A stretch of 32,707 nucleotides of DNA from Thiohalophilus sp046483665 (lineage in GTDB: Bacteria > Pseudomonadota > Gammaproteobacteria > UBA6429 > Thiohalophilaceae): the NCBI RefSeq assembly GCF_046483665.1, contig NZ_JAWOCR010000035.1, positions 1-32,707 on the forward strand, given 5' to 3'. Position numbers and translations under genes: made by a program. The notes below the pieces were generated by a model, which searched no databases, had not been told where the DNA came from, and worked only from the letters and a program-made list of their open reading frames with translations. Of the stretch, positions 14,768 to 22,132 are shown in pieces. Position 1 is the stretch's first letter; each line of letters opens with the position of its first letter.

Positions 14768-16573
14768 TCAGACTTTTTTCAAGGGGTCGACGTGGGTCTG
14801 AAACCACAGTTCCAGCAGGGCCATATGCCAGAGCTTGCTACCGCGCAGCGCCGTAAAGTGTTGATCCGGCGCGGCCAGCAGCTTGTCCACGTACTCCCGC
14901 TGGTAGATTCCCCGTGCCCGGCAGGCGTCGGAATTGACCAGATCCCGCATGAAATCAAGGAATTCACCGCGTACGTATTTGAGTGCCGGCATGGGGAAAT
15001 ACCCCTTGGGCCGATCGATCACCGCATCCGGCACCAGGCCACGGGCGACCCGCTTGAGGATATGCTTGGCCCCCTCGCCCCCCGGGCCGTTACCCAGCTT
15101 GAACTCCGGCGGCATCTGCGCGGCCAGTTCCACCAGCTGGTGATCGAGGAACGGCACCCGCGCCTCCAGCCCCCAGGCCATGGTCATGTTGTCTACCCGC
15201 TTGACCGGATCGTCGACGATCAGGGTGGTGACATCCATGCGCAGCACCCGGTCGATAAACTCGTCGGCGCCAGGCTCACCCAGCAGGTCGGCAATCACCT
15301 GACCGGTGACATCCGCGCCGCGATAGGGTTCGGTCACCATCTCGTTGAATTCGCTGTGCGGGCGATCGAAGTAATAGCGGGCAAAGCGTTCCAGGTCCGT
15401 GCCTGCGGTATCCTGCTGCATTTGTGAAAACCAGAAATAACCGGCGAACACCTCGTCGGCGCCCTGGCCGCTCTGCACCACCTTGACCTCCTGTGAGACC
15501 CGTTCGCCCAGCAGGTAGAAGGCCACCGCATCCTGACCGAACATCGGCTCGGCCATCTGCGCCACCGCCTCGGGCAGGCGTGGCAACACCTCTTCATTGG
15601 CAATGTGATATTTCTGGTGCCGGGTCTGGTAGCGCGCCACCACCTGATCCGAGTATTCGAACTCGCTGCCTTTTTCCTCGGGCTGATCCTCGAAGCCGAT
15701 CGAAAAGGTGCGCAGATCCTTCACCCCCGCCTCGGCCAGCAACGCGACCAGCAAACTGGAGTCCAGCCCGCCGGAGAGCAACACCCCGACCGGGACATCG
15801 GCCACATCCAGTCGCTTGCGCACGGCATCGCGCAGGGCATCGTGAATCGCTTCGGTCCATTCGGCTTCGCTTTTCGGCTGCGCCGGACGCTGGGCTTTTA
15901 AATGCCAGTAACGACGTTCACGCGGTGCCTGGTCGCGGGCGAAAGTGACAGAGGTGCCGGGCACCAGCTTGCGCACGCCCTTTAAAATAGTATGTGGCGC
16001 CGGCACCACGCCGTGCAGGGTGAACTGGTGATGCAGCGCCACCGGGTCCACCTCCGTATCCACGCCGCCGACTGCCAGAATCGCCGGCAGGTTCGAGGCA
16101 AACAACAAGCGGTGATTATCCAGCGAATAATAGAGTGGCTTGATGCCCATGCGATCGCGGGCGAGAAACAATGTCTGTTTATTCAAATCCCAGATGGCAA
16201 AGGCAAACATGCCGTGCAGATGTTCGGGACAGCGTTCGCCCCATTTGTGATACGCCTTGAGGATCACTTCCGAATCGCCGTCGGAGTTGAACGAATAGCC
16301 TTCGCGGATAAACTCGGCGCGCAGCTCGCGATAGTTATAAATGGCACCGTTGAACACCAGCACCAGCCCAAGCGACTCGTCCACCAGCGGCTGGTTGGAA
16401 CGTTCGGAAAGATCGATGATCGCCAGCCGCCGGTGGCCCAGCGCGATCGGATCCTTCGACCAGCTGTTCTCAAAATCCGGCCCGCGCCGCGCCAGCGCCG
16501 GCAGCATCCGTTTTACCGAATCCAGTTCCGCCTGTTTACCGTCGAGTCTTAATTCACCGCAGATGCCACACAT
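14768..16573 (-). CDS. Asparagine synthetase-type glutamine amidotransferase, probably N-acetylglutaminylglutamine amidotransferase
   Basis: The 601-residue protein has an N-terminal class II glutaminase domain: Cys2 as nucleophile in MCGICGE, RRGPD (29-33), LVFNGAIYNYRELR and SDGDSEV. The synthetase domain has the ATP PP-loop SGGLDSS (267-273), then VVQSGQGADEVFAGY and LEARVPFLDH. Details such as MCGICGELR, HHQFTLHGVVPAPHTILKGVRKL and the overall length fit, from memory, the AsnO/TIGR03104 group, which amidates N-acetylglutaminylglutamine, an osmoprotectant. The usual partner (GNAT/ATP-grasp fusion, ngg) is absent here. Plain AsnB is the alternative. The start is fixed at ATG 16573 because Cys must follow Met; an extension to 16627 would encode repeat DNA. 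The region just upstream is a heptamer array, with no clear ribosome-binding site. Confidence 0.85.
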   Translation of the reverse strand: MCGICGELRLDGKQAELDSVKRMLPALARRGPDFENSWSKDPIALGHRRLAIIDLSERSNQPLVDESLGLVLVFNGAIYNYRELRAEFIREGYSFNSDGDSEVILKAYHKWGERCPEHLHGMFAFAIWDLNKQTLFLARDRMGIKPLYYSLDNHRLLFASNLPAILAVGGVDTEVDPVALHHQFTLHGVVPAPHTILKGVRKLVPGTSVTFARDQAPRERRYWHLKAQRPAQPKSEAEWTEAIHDALRDAVRKRLDVADVPVGVLLSGGLDSSLLVALLAEAGVKDLRTFSIGFEDQPEEKGSEFEYSDQVVARYQTRHQKYHIANEEVLPRLPEAVAQMAEPMFGQDAVAFYLLGERVSQEVKVVQSGQGADEVFAGYFWFSQMQQDTAGTDLERFARYYFDRPHSEFNEMVTEPYRGADVTGQVIADLLGEPGADEFIDRVLRMDVTTLIVDDPVKRVDNMTMAWGLEARVPFLDHQLVELAAQMPPEFKLGNGPGGEGAKHILKRVARGLVPDAVIDRPKGYFPMPALKYVRGEFLDFMRDLVNSDACRARGIYQREYVDKLLAAPDQHFTALRGSKLWHMALLELWFQTHVDPLKKV

Positions 16574-17074
16574 GTAAAAACAGGTCCGAGTTACGAGGGA
16601 CGAGTGACGAGGAAACCCATCACTCATCCTTCAAGATTTGAATTAAATTACTTTGTCATAAATGTTCTGAAAAATACTGCAACAGCCTTGTAGGTCACGC
16701 TGGCGTTAGCCTGCGTGATAACATCCCTGCCGATACGGAGAATGTCAGGTAGCGCTGCGCGCAACCTGACCTACATCTGCATCTTACCATTCCTCAACGT
16801 TTCAAAAAGCTTGTTATTCTTCGTGTCTTCGTGACTTGGTGGTTAATATTTTTCCTCGTCCCTCAGAAACAGGTCCGAGTAACGAGGGACGAGTGACGAG
16901 GAAACACCACGTTCTCGTCCCTATTAAATTCAATATTTTTGTATCAGAGATAACTTCCAAAGACCATCTGCCAGAATAGCAGGCTGTCCCTGCTGCTCAC
17001 ACATGAGCAGGAAATCCAAAGCTCGTGGATGTAGAAAACGATTTGTTTTCCTTCGTGTCTTCGCGTCTTCGTGG
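16574..17074. repeat. Gene-free repeat cluster: ACGAGGG heptamers, CTTCGTG octamers and a REP doublet
   Basis: This 501-bp gap holds no credible gene. It contains two near-identical 39-bp copies (16578-16616 and 16867-16905, one mismatch) of a heptamer array with units ACGAGGG and ACGAGTG. Two copies of a block of CTTCGTG-type octamers run into TTTTCCTCGTCCCTC (16820-16864 and 17051-17097). A GTAG-hairpin/hairpin-CTAC doublet lies at 16690-16774. Inverse heptamers (CCTCGTC) occur at 16854-16864 and from 17085. Confidence 0.85.
16690..16774. repeat. REPIN-like doublet (two inverted REP-type hairpins)
   Basis: GTAG at 16690-16693 is followed by a hairpin with stem TCACGC/GCGTGA. About 40 bp later a hairpin with perfect stem GTCAGGT/ACCTGAC (16744-16770) is followed by CTAC at 16771-16774. 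Two REP hairpins facing each other with GTAG feet are the architecture of REPIN/BIME elements mobilised by RAYT transposases. No RAYT gene is in this window. Confidence 0.75.
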
Positions 17075-18673
17075 TTAATGCTTTTCCTCGTCCCTCGTCA
17101 CTCGTCCCTCGTCACTGGCGGCGGGTTTGCCAAAACCGCCGCCACCGGGTGTTTCGATGCTCAACACATCCCCAGCCTTAACATCGAGACGCACCTTACC
17201 GGGCAACGGATCGCCGTTGAGACGGTTGACGCCCGGCTGCCCCGGCTCGCCGCCCGCCAGCCCCCAGGGCGCATGGGTGCGCCGTTCGGTTAATAGCGTG
17301 ACCGAGGCGGGGGCGAGGAATTCGAATTCGCGGATCAGGCCGTCGCCGCCACGGCGCGCACCCGCGCCGCCGGAGTCGGTACGCAGGGCATAGCGACGCA
17401 GACGCAGGGGATAGTTGGATTCGAGGACTTCCAGCGGGGTATTGCGCGTGTTGGTCATGTGCGTCTGGATGCCGGACAGGCCGCCGCCATGACGTCCCGC
17501 GCCCATCCCGCCACCGATAGTCTCGTAATAGTCCCAGCCGGGGGTTCCTGGCTCGCCGGCATGGCCCCCCGCATATCCCATGGCCAGATTGTTCATACTG
17601 CCATGGCTGGCGGCGGGGATCCGCTGCGGCAAGGCTTCAGCCAGAGCGCCCATGACCACATCCACGATGCGGCTGCTGGTCTCGACATTGCCGGCGGCCA
17701 CGGCGGCCGGGCGCCGGGCATTGACCAGACAGCCCTCGGGCGCCTCGAGCTTGATGGGACGAAAACTCCCGGCGCAGGCCGGGGTCTGTGGCGGCATCAG
17801 GCAACGAAACACGTAATAGACCGCGGCGGCGGCCACCGACAGGGGGCAATTCACATTCCCCGGTGTCTGCAATGCGGTGTCGGCAAAGTCGACCGTGACA
17901 CTCCCGTTATGCACCTGCAATGTCACAGCGATGGCCAGATCAGTATGGCCGAGTCCGTCATCGTCCAGATAATCGACAAACCGGTATTCGCCGTCGGGGA
18001 TCACCCGCAGGGCCTCGCTGGCAAGGCGCTCGGCATACTCGTTCAGCTCGACGAGCCCGCGGGTAAACGCCGTCGGCCCCAGGGCCTCGACCCGTTCGGC
18101 GAGCCGCGCCAGGCCGGCGCGATTGGCGCTCATCTGGGCGGCAAAATCGCCCCGCCCGGTCGTGCCGCTGCGTACCTGGCGCAGGATATTTTCCAGGAAC
18201 GGGCTATCCAGCTGCCCCGCCCTGACCAGTTTGGTCGGGGCCAGAACCAGTCCCTCCTCCTCCAGGGAGCCGGAAATCGGCATGGAGCCGGGCGACTCGG
18301 CCCCGATATCGGCATGGTGCGCACGGTTGGCGACAAAGGCCAGCAGCTCATCTGCCACGAACAGGGGGGCAATGACGGTGACATCGGGCAGATGGGTGCC
18401 GCCCAGATAGGGATCATTGACGATCACCATATCGCCCGGTTGCCAGTCGATCTGCCGCACAATATCCGCCATGGCATAGGCCATGCTGCCCAGGTGTACC
18501 GGAATATGCGCTGCCTGCGCGCATAACTGTCCGCGGGCATCAAAAATGGCACAGGAGAAATCGAGCCGATCGCGAATATTGGGTGAAAAAGCCGCACGCT
18601 GCAGCACAGCGCCCATTTCATCACTGACCGCATCGAGTCGGCTGGCAAAAATACTCAGGTCGACAGCATCCAT
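17075..18673 (-). CDS. Hydantoinase B/oxoprolinase-family protein (HyuB-like), orphan
   Basis: The 532-residue protein matches the B subunit of N-methylhydantoinase/5-oxoprolinase enzymes. Landmarks are FSCAIFDARGQLCAQAAHIPVHLGSM near the N-terminus, GDMVIVNDPYLGGTHLPDVT, NRAHHADIGAESPGSMP, FADTALQTPGNVNCPLSV, and the C-terminal SGGAGARRGGDGLIREFEF with GGGGFGKP. These enzymes hydrolyse cyclic amides such as 5-oxoproline or hydantoins with ATP, normally with an A subunit that binds ATP. No A-subunit gene is adjacent, so the function is unproved. The start is ATG 18673; a longer frame to 18718 has no supporting sequence. The last dozen codons (SDEGRVTRDEEKH) are read from heptamer-repeat DNA (17085-17117), so the native tail was probably altered by the repeat. 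Confidence 0.88.
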   Translation of the reverse strand: MDAVDLSIFASRLDAVSDEMGAVLQRAAFSPNIRDRLDFSCAIFDARGQLCAQAAHIPVHLGSMAYAMADIVRQIDWQPGDMVIVNDPYLGGTHLPDVTVIAPLFVADELLAFVANRAHHADIGAESPGSMPISGSLEEEGLVLAPTKLVRAGQLDSPFLENILRQVRSGTTGRGDFAAQMSANRAGLARLAERVEALGPTAFTRGLVELNEYAERLASEALRVIPDGEYRFVDYLDDDGLGHTDLAIAVTLQVHNGSVTVDFADTALQTPGNVNCPLSVAAAAVYYVFRCLMPPQTPACAGSFRPIKLEAPEGCLVNARRPAAVAAGNVETSSRIVDVVMGALAEALPQRIPAASHGSMNNLAMGYAGGHAGEPGTPGWDYYETIGGGMGAGRHGGGLSGIQTHMTNTRNTPLEVLESNYPLRLRRYALRTDSGGAGARRGGDGLIREFEFLAPASVTLLTERRTHAPWGLAGGEPGQPGVNRLNGDPLPGKVRLDVKAGDVLSIETPGGGGFGKPAASDEGRVTRDEEKH

Positions 18674-18707
18674 GAAACACACTACTCTACTTCGCGAGCG
18701 AACGATT

Positions 18708-18749
18708 GTAGCACCCACCGCGGTGTTTGAACCCGCCGCGGGTTCAAAC
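18708..18749. repeat. GTAG followed by perfect palindromes between divergent genes
   Basis: GTAG (18708-18711) precedes a 10-bp palindrome CACCGCGGTG (18716-18725) and a perfect hairpin with an 11-bp stem GTTTGAACCCG and 3-base loop (18725-18749). It may be a REP-like element or an operator for the divergent promoters; there is no U-tract for termination. Confidence 0.65.
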
Positions 18750-18753
18750 AGGG

Positions 18754-18783
18754 GTGACCATCAGCGAAATACTATAGTAAAAT
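18754..18783 (+). promoter_or_regulatory. Candidate promoter of the PF06181 membrane protein gene
   Basis: GTGACC (18754-18759) and TAAAAT (18778-18783) with an 18-bp spacer resemble a sigma-70 promoter, about 60 bp upstream of the ATG. Overlapping TATAGT at 18773 is an alternative -10. Confidence 0.4.
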
Positions 18784-18850
18784 ACTCAAATTAAGCTCCA
18801 CAGAACAATCTAACTAACAAACCTAAACCTACAGAGGGGAAAAAACCATT

Positions 18851-19450
18851 ATGAATCCACTCAAGTCAATTACCGGCACGATCGTCTCCGGCATCGTCCT
18901 GGCGATCATCATCATTTTTGTGATGGGTCGTGAAGGCGCCATCAACCCGTGGTATTTCTGGGTCTGGGTCCATGTCCTGGTGGGCATTACCTGGATTGGT
19001 CTGCTCTACTACTTCAACTTTGTTCAGGTGCCGGCCCAGGCCGCTGCCACGGCGGACTCTGACGGTCCCGGACCGGCGGCCATCGGCAAGTATGTCGCTC
19101 CGCGCGCGCTGCTGTGGTTCCGCTGGGCGGCTGTTGCCACCTGGATCACCGGTGCACTGGCCCTGGAAGCGATGCATACCGCCGACGGTTCCGGCTTTGT
19201 CGCGGCCTTCACCTTCCAGGAAGGTTATCAGGCGATCGGCATGGGCGCCTGGCTGGGCACCATCATGCTGTTCAACGTCTGGGTCCTGATCTGGCCGAAC
19301 CAGAAGAAAGTGCTGGGTATGGTCGAGGCTTCCGACGCAGAAAAGGGCAAGGCCAAGACCATCGCCCTGATGGCCTCGCGCACCAACACCCTGCTGTCGA
19401 TCCCGATGGTACTGGGCATGATTGCTCACGGGCACGGGTTGCCGTTCTAA
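18851..19450 (+). CDS. PF06181 (urate oxidase N-terminal/PuuD-like) membrane protein
   Basis: The 199-residue protein has five or so membrane helices. It carries the family pattern WYFWVWVHVLVGITWIGLLY followed by YFNFVQVPAQ, then RALLWFRWAAVATWITGALAL and a C-terminal RTNTLLSIPMVLGMIAHGHG. Conserved His and Arg residues in helices could bind haem. The family includes PuuD, a cytochrome-c-linked urate hydroxylase. This protein lacks the C-terminal cytochrome c domain and resembles the short stand-alone members whose role is not established. AGAGGGG precedes the ATG by about 9 bases. It has its own promoter and a strong terminator (19551-19590). A hydantoinase-like gene diverges upstream, a suggestive but weak link to purine or hydantoin breakdown. 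Confidence 0.8.
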   Translation: MNPLKSITGTIVSGIVLAIIIIFVMGREGAINPWYFWVWVHVLVGITWIGLLYYFNFVQVPAQAAATADSDGPGPAAIGKYVAPRALLWFRWAAVATWITGALALEAMHTADGSGFVAAFTFQEGYQAIGMGAWLGTIMLFNVWVLIWPNQKKVLGMVEASDAEKGKAKTIALMASRTNTLLSIPMVLGMIAHGHGLPF

Positions 19451-19457
19451 AAACACA

Positions 19458-19647
19458 GGGACGAGGGACGAGTTACGAGGGACGAGGAAAACAAACCCCG
19501 CGACCCCGCTAACTTTTCCCCTGTTTCCTGACAGAACGTGTCAGCCAAACAAAACGGCCCGATTGTCTCCGACAACCGGGCCGTTTTTATTTAATCCAGC
19601 CCCCTGGCAAACCCACCTCGTCACTCGTCCCTCGTCCCTCGGCCCTC
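19458..19647. repeat. Heptamer-bookended island (GGGACGA arrays) around a terminator
   Basis: The left array 19458-19487 is GGGACGA, GGGACGA, GTTACGA, GGGACGA. The right array 19616-19647 is the inverse type (CCTCGTC, ACTCGTC, CCTCGTC, CCTCGGC). Inside are a hairpin CTGACA/TGTCAG (19528-19544) and the terminator. It occupies most of the 317-bp gap before argD; the remainder holds a small hairpin at 19706-19727. Confidence 0.85.
19551..19590 (+). terminator. Rho-independent terminator after the PF06181 gene
   Basis: A long stem ACGGCCCG-A-TTGTC pairs with GACAA-C-CGGGCCGT across a TCC loop and is followed by TTTTTATTT. It is strong and nearly symmetric, so it may act in both directions. Confidence 0.9.
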
Positions 19648-19705
19648 CCGAAGGCAAGGGTTTTATTTGACTTCGGGGAGCGGAGGGCTAGAATTAACGG
19701 TTTTC

Positions 19706-19740
19706 CGGCAGTCCGGCAGGGCTGCCGTTTTATTTTCCTG
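19706..19740 (+). terminator. Hairpin with T-rich tail in the argD leader
   Basis: CGGCAG (19706-19711) pairs with CTGCCG (19722-19727), followed by TTTTATTTT. A second copy of CGGCAG (19714-19719) offers an alternative pairing. It ends about 28 bp before the argD ATG, so it is either a second terminator of the upstream unit or an attenuator-like leader structure; sequence alone cannot decide. Confidence 0.4.
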
Positions 19741-19767
19741 AACCGGTAAATTAGCGGAACCTGAAAA

Positions 19768-20940
19768 ATGGCCGATCATTTGATGCACAATTATGCGCCG
19801 CTGCCTGTCGCCTTTGTCCGGGGTGAAGGGGCGTGGCTGTGGGATGCCGACGACAGGCGTTATCTGGACGCCCTGAGCGGTGTCGCAGTCTGCGGTCTGG
19901 GGCACGCCCATCCGGCGCTCGCCGAAGCCATTGCCGAACAGGCCCACACGCTGGTGCATACCTCTAACTGGTATCACATCGCCAGACAGGAACAACTGGC
20001 CGCGCGCCTGACCGCGATTGCCGGGATGGACAACGCCTTTTTCTGCAATTCCGGCGCCGAGGCCAATGAGGCGGCGATCAAGCTGGCGCGGCTTCACGGC
20101 CGGCAAAAACAGATCGACACGCCAACGATCGTAGTGATGGACGGCAGCTTTCACGGTCGTACCATGGCTACCCTGAGCGCGACTGGCAACCCAAAGGTTC
20201 AGGCCGGCTTTGAGCCGCTGGTGCCCGGCTTTGTGCATGTGCCCTATAACGACGTGAGAGCGATCGAACAGCTGGCCGCACAGCGGGATGACATCGTGGC
20301 GATCATGGTCGAGCCGATCACCGGAGAAGGCGGGATACGTATCCCCGCCGAGGACTACCTGCCACAGTTGCGCCGCCTGTGCGATACGCACGACTGGCTG
20401 CTGATCGTCGATGAGATCCAGACCGGCATGGCCCGCACTGGCCAGTGGTTCGCGTTTCAACACAGTGATATTCAGCCGGATGTCATAACCCTGGCCAAGG
20501 GGCTGGGCAACGGGGTGCCCATCGGTGCCTGTCTGGCCCGGGGGCGGGCCGCCGGTTTGTTCCAGCCCGGTCAGCACGGCAGTACCTACGGCGGCAACCC
20601 GCTGGTCTGTGCTGCGGCCCTCGCGGTGATCGAGACCATCGAACACGAACATCTGGGCGCACGGGCCGGCTGGCTGGGGCAGTACATGCTGAACCGGCTG
20701 TACGAATTACTGGCGCAAACGCCGGGCGTCGTCGAATGCCGGGGCAAGGGACTGATGCTGGCGGTGGAACTGGACCGACCCTGCGGGGAACTGATGCAAC
20801 AGGCTCTGGAACGGGGATTGTTGATCAATGTCACCGCCGGCAACGTGGTGCGCCTGCTGCCGCCGCTGATACTCAGCGATGAAGAAGCCGAACAGATTAT
20901 CAATGGCGTGAGTGAACTGATTACAGGCTTTCTGGCCTGA
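19768..20940 (+). CDS. argD: Acetylornithine aminotransferase
   Basis: The 390-residue class III PLP aminotransferase converts N-acetylglutamate 5-semialdehyde to N-acetylornithine in arginine synthesis, and may also serve lysine synthesis. Visible features: FFCNSGAEANEAAIKLAR (91-108, phosphate-binding loop), the Asp of LLIVDEIQTGMARTG that pairs with the PLP nitrogen, and the Schiff-base Lys244 in TLAKGLGNGVPIGA. GSFHGRT and HGSTYGGNPL are typical of the ArgD group, as is the length. It is followed 26 bp later by argF, so the two form an arginine operon. A succinylornithine-type role is less likely in this context. Confidence 0.93.
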   Translation: MADHLMHNYAPLPVAFVRGEGAWLWDADDRRYLDALSGVAVCGLGHAHPALAEAIAEQAHTLVHTSNWYHIARQEQLAARLTAIAGMDNAFFCNSGAEANEAAIKLARLHGRQKQIDTPTIVVMDGSFHGRTMATLSATGNPKVQAGFEPLVPGFVHVPYNDVRAIEQLAAQRDDIVAIMVEPITGEGGIRIPAEDYLPQLRRLCDTHDWLLIVDEIQTGMARTGQWFAFQHSDIQPDVITLAKGLGNGVPIGACLARGRAAGLFQPGQHGSTYGGNPLVCAAALAVIETIEHEHLGARAGWLGQYMLNRLYELLAQTPGVVECRGKGLMLAVELDRPCGELMQQALERGLLINVTAGNVVRLLPPLILSDEEAEQIINGVSELITGFLA

Positions 20941-20966
20941 CACCCCGCCACAAGAGGAAAAGCACG

Positions 20967-21896
20967 ATGGTGAAACACTTTTTGACCCTGCTGGATATTG
21001 AAGGCCATGTGCTCGATCAGATCATCGATCGGGCTATCGAACTCAAACAGATGCAGCACCGCGGTGCCGTGTACGAACCACTGAAGAACAAGGTGCTGGG
21101 GATGATCTTCGATAAATCCTCCACCCGCACCCGCGTCTCGTTCGAAACCGGCATGGCCCAGTTCGGCGGCCACGCAATCTTTTTGTCGCCACGCGACACC
21201 CAGCTCGGTCGTGGTGAGCCGGTGGAAGACAGCGCCCGGGTGCTGTCGCGCATGGTGGATATCATCATGCTCCGCACCTATGCCCACGACACCGTGCAGC
21301 GTTTTGCCGAATTCTCGCAGGTCCCGGTGATCAATGCGCTAACCGATCTCTATCATCCCTGCCAGCTGCTGGCCGACATGCAGACCTTCCGCGAGCATCG
21401 CGGCGCCATCCGGGGCAAAACCGTCGCCTGGATTGGTGATGGCAACAACATGTGCCATTCCTATATCAATGCCGCGCGCCAGTTCGATTTTCAGCTGCAG
21501 ATCGCCACCCCCGCCGGGTACGAGCCGGATCCCGAGATCGTTGCCGCCGCGGGGGATCGCATCACCCTCAGCAACGACCCGAAAGCCGCCGCCCGGGGCG
21601 TGGATCTGATTACCACGGATGTCTGGGCCAGCATGGGCCAGGAAGAAGAACAGGAACTGCGCAAGCAACAGTTCGAGGCCTTCCAGGTCAACAGCCAGCT
21701 GATGTCGCTGGCCAACAAGGATGCCATTTTCATGCATTGTCTGCCGGCCCATCGCGGCGAGGAAGTCACTGCCGAGATCATGGACAGCCCGCACAGCGTG
21801 GTCTGGGAAGAAGCGGAAAACCGCCTGCACAGCCAGAAAGCCCTGCTCGAACACCTGCTGGCCGTGCCGACCGAGCTGGAACCGCAGTTGCGTTAA
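20967..21896 (+). CDS. argF: Ornithine carbamoyltransferase
   Basis: The 309-residue anabolic OTCase condenses ornithine with carbamoyl phosphate to citrulline in the cytoplasm. It has the carbamoyl-phosphate motif STRTR (52-56), LYHPCQLLAD in the middle, and the ornithine-binding HCLPAHRGEEV near residue 257. The length matches the shorter anabolic ArgF enzymes rather than the 336-residue catabolic ArcB form. AGAGGA lies about 8 bases before ATG 20967. Co-transcription with argD is likely. No terminator is seen; the 3' side enters a repeat island within 35 bp. Confidence 0.96.
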   Translation: MVKHFLTLLDIEGHVLDQIIDRAIELKQMQHRGAVYEPLKNKVLGMIFDKSSTRTRVSFETGMAQFGGHAIFLSPRDTQLGRGEPVEDSARVLSRMVDIIMLRTYAHDTVQRFAEFSQVPVINALTDLYHPCQLLADMQTFREHRGAIRGKTVAWIGDGNNMCHSYINAARQFDFQLQIATPAGYEPDPEIVAAAGDRITLSNDPKAAARGVDLITTDVWASMGQEEEQELRKQQFEAFQVNSQLMSLANKDAIFMHCLPAHRGEEVTAEIMDSPHSVVWEEAENRLHSQKALLEHLLAVPTELEPQLR

Positions 21897-21930
21897 GTTT
21901 GAAGCATTTATTAACTGCACTGGAAATAAT

Positions 21931-22066
21931 GCAGAGGACGCAAAGGCGCGGAGAACGCAAAGTAGCATTATTTACATGAAAAGCTATGCAGGGTGCGTTC
22001 TACGCACCATTACCTCCACGAAATGGAAGATATTGATTTCTCTGTGACCTCTGCGTCCTCTGTGGT
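21931..22066. repeat. CGCAAAG/GCAGAG arrays enclosing a hairpin
   Basis: The left array (21931-21962: GCAGAGGA, CGCAAAGG, CGCGGAGAA, CGCAAAG) faces a degenerate inverse array (22040-22066). Between them lies a perfect hairpin, GGTGCGT / ACGCACC with a 3-base loop (21992-22008). It fills the gap between argF and the Sel1 gene. Confidence 0.8.
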
Positions 22067-22132
22067 GAAATATTATAAAGTTCCCCCTTTCAAGGGTCGC
22101 TATAAAAAGTGTCTGTATCAAGGAGGCGGTGC

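Noticed and set aside
16574..16627. Amidotransferase starting at ATG 16627
   Set aside because: The catalytic Cys must be residue 2 of a class II glutaminase, and the extra residues are translated repeat DNA.
16578..16905. Heptamer arrays as a CRISPR locus
   Set aside because: Units are 7 bp without spacers of 30-40 bp, and no cas genes are present.
17459..18526. A 355-codon plus-strand frame opposite the hydantoinase-like gene
   Set aside because: The opposite strand has a full-length family match; the plus-strand translation shows no domain.
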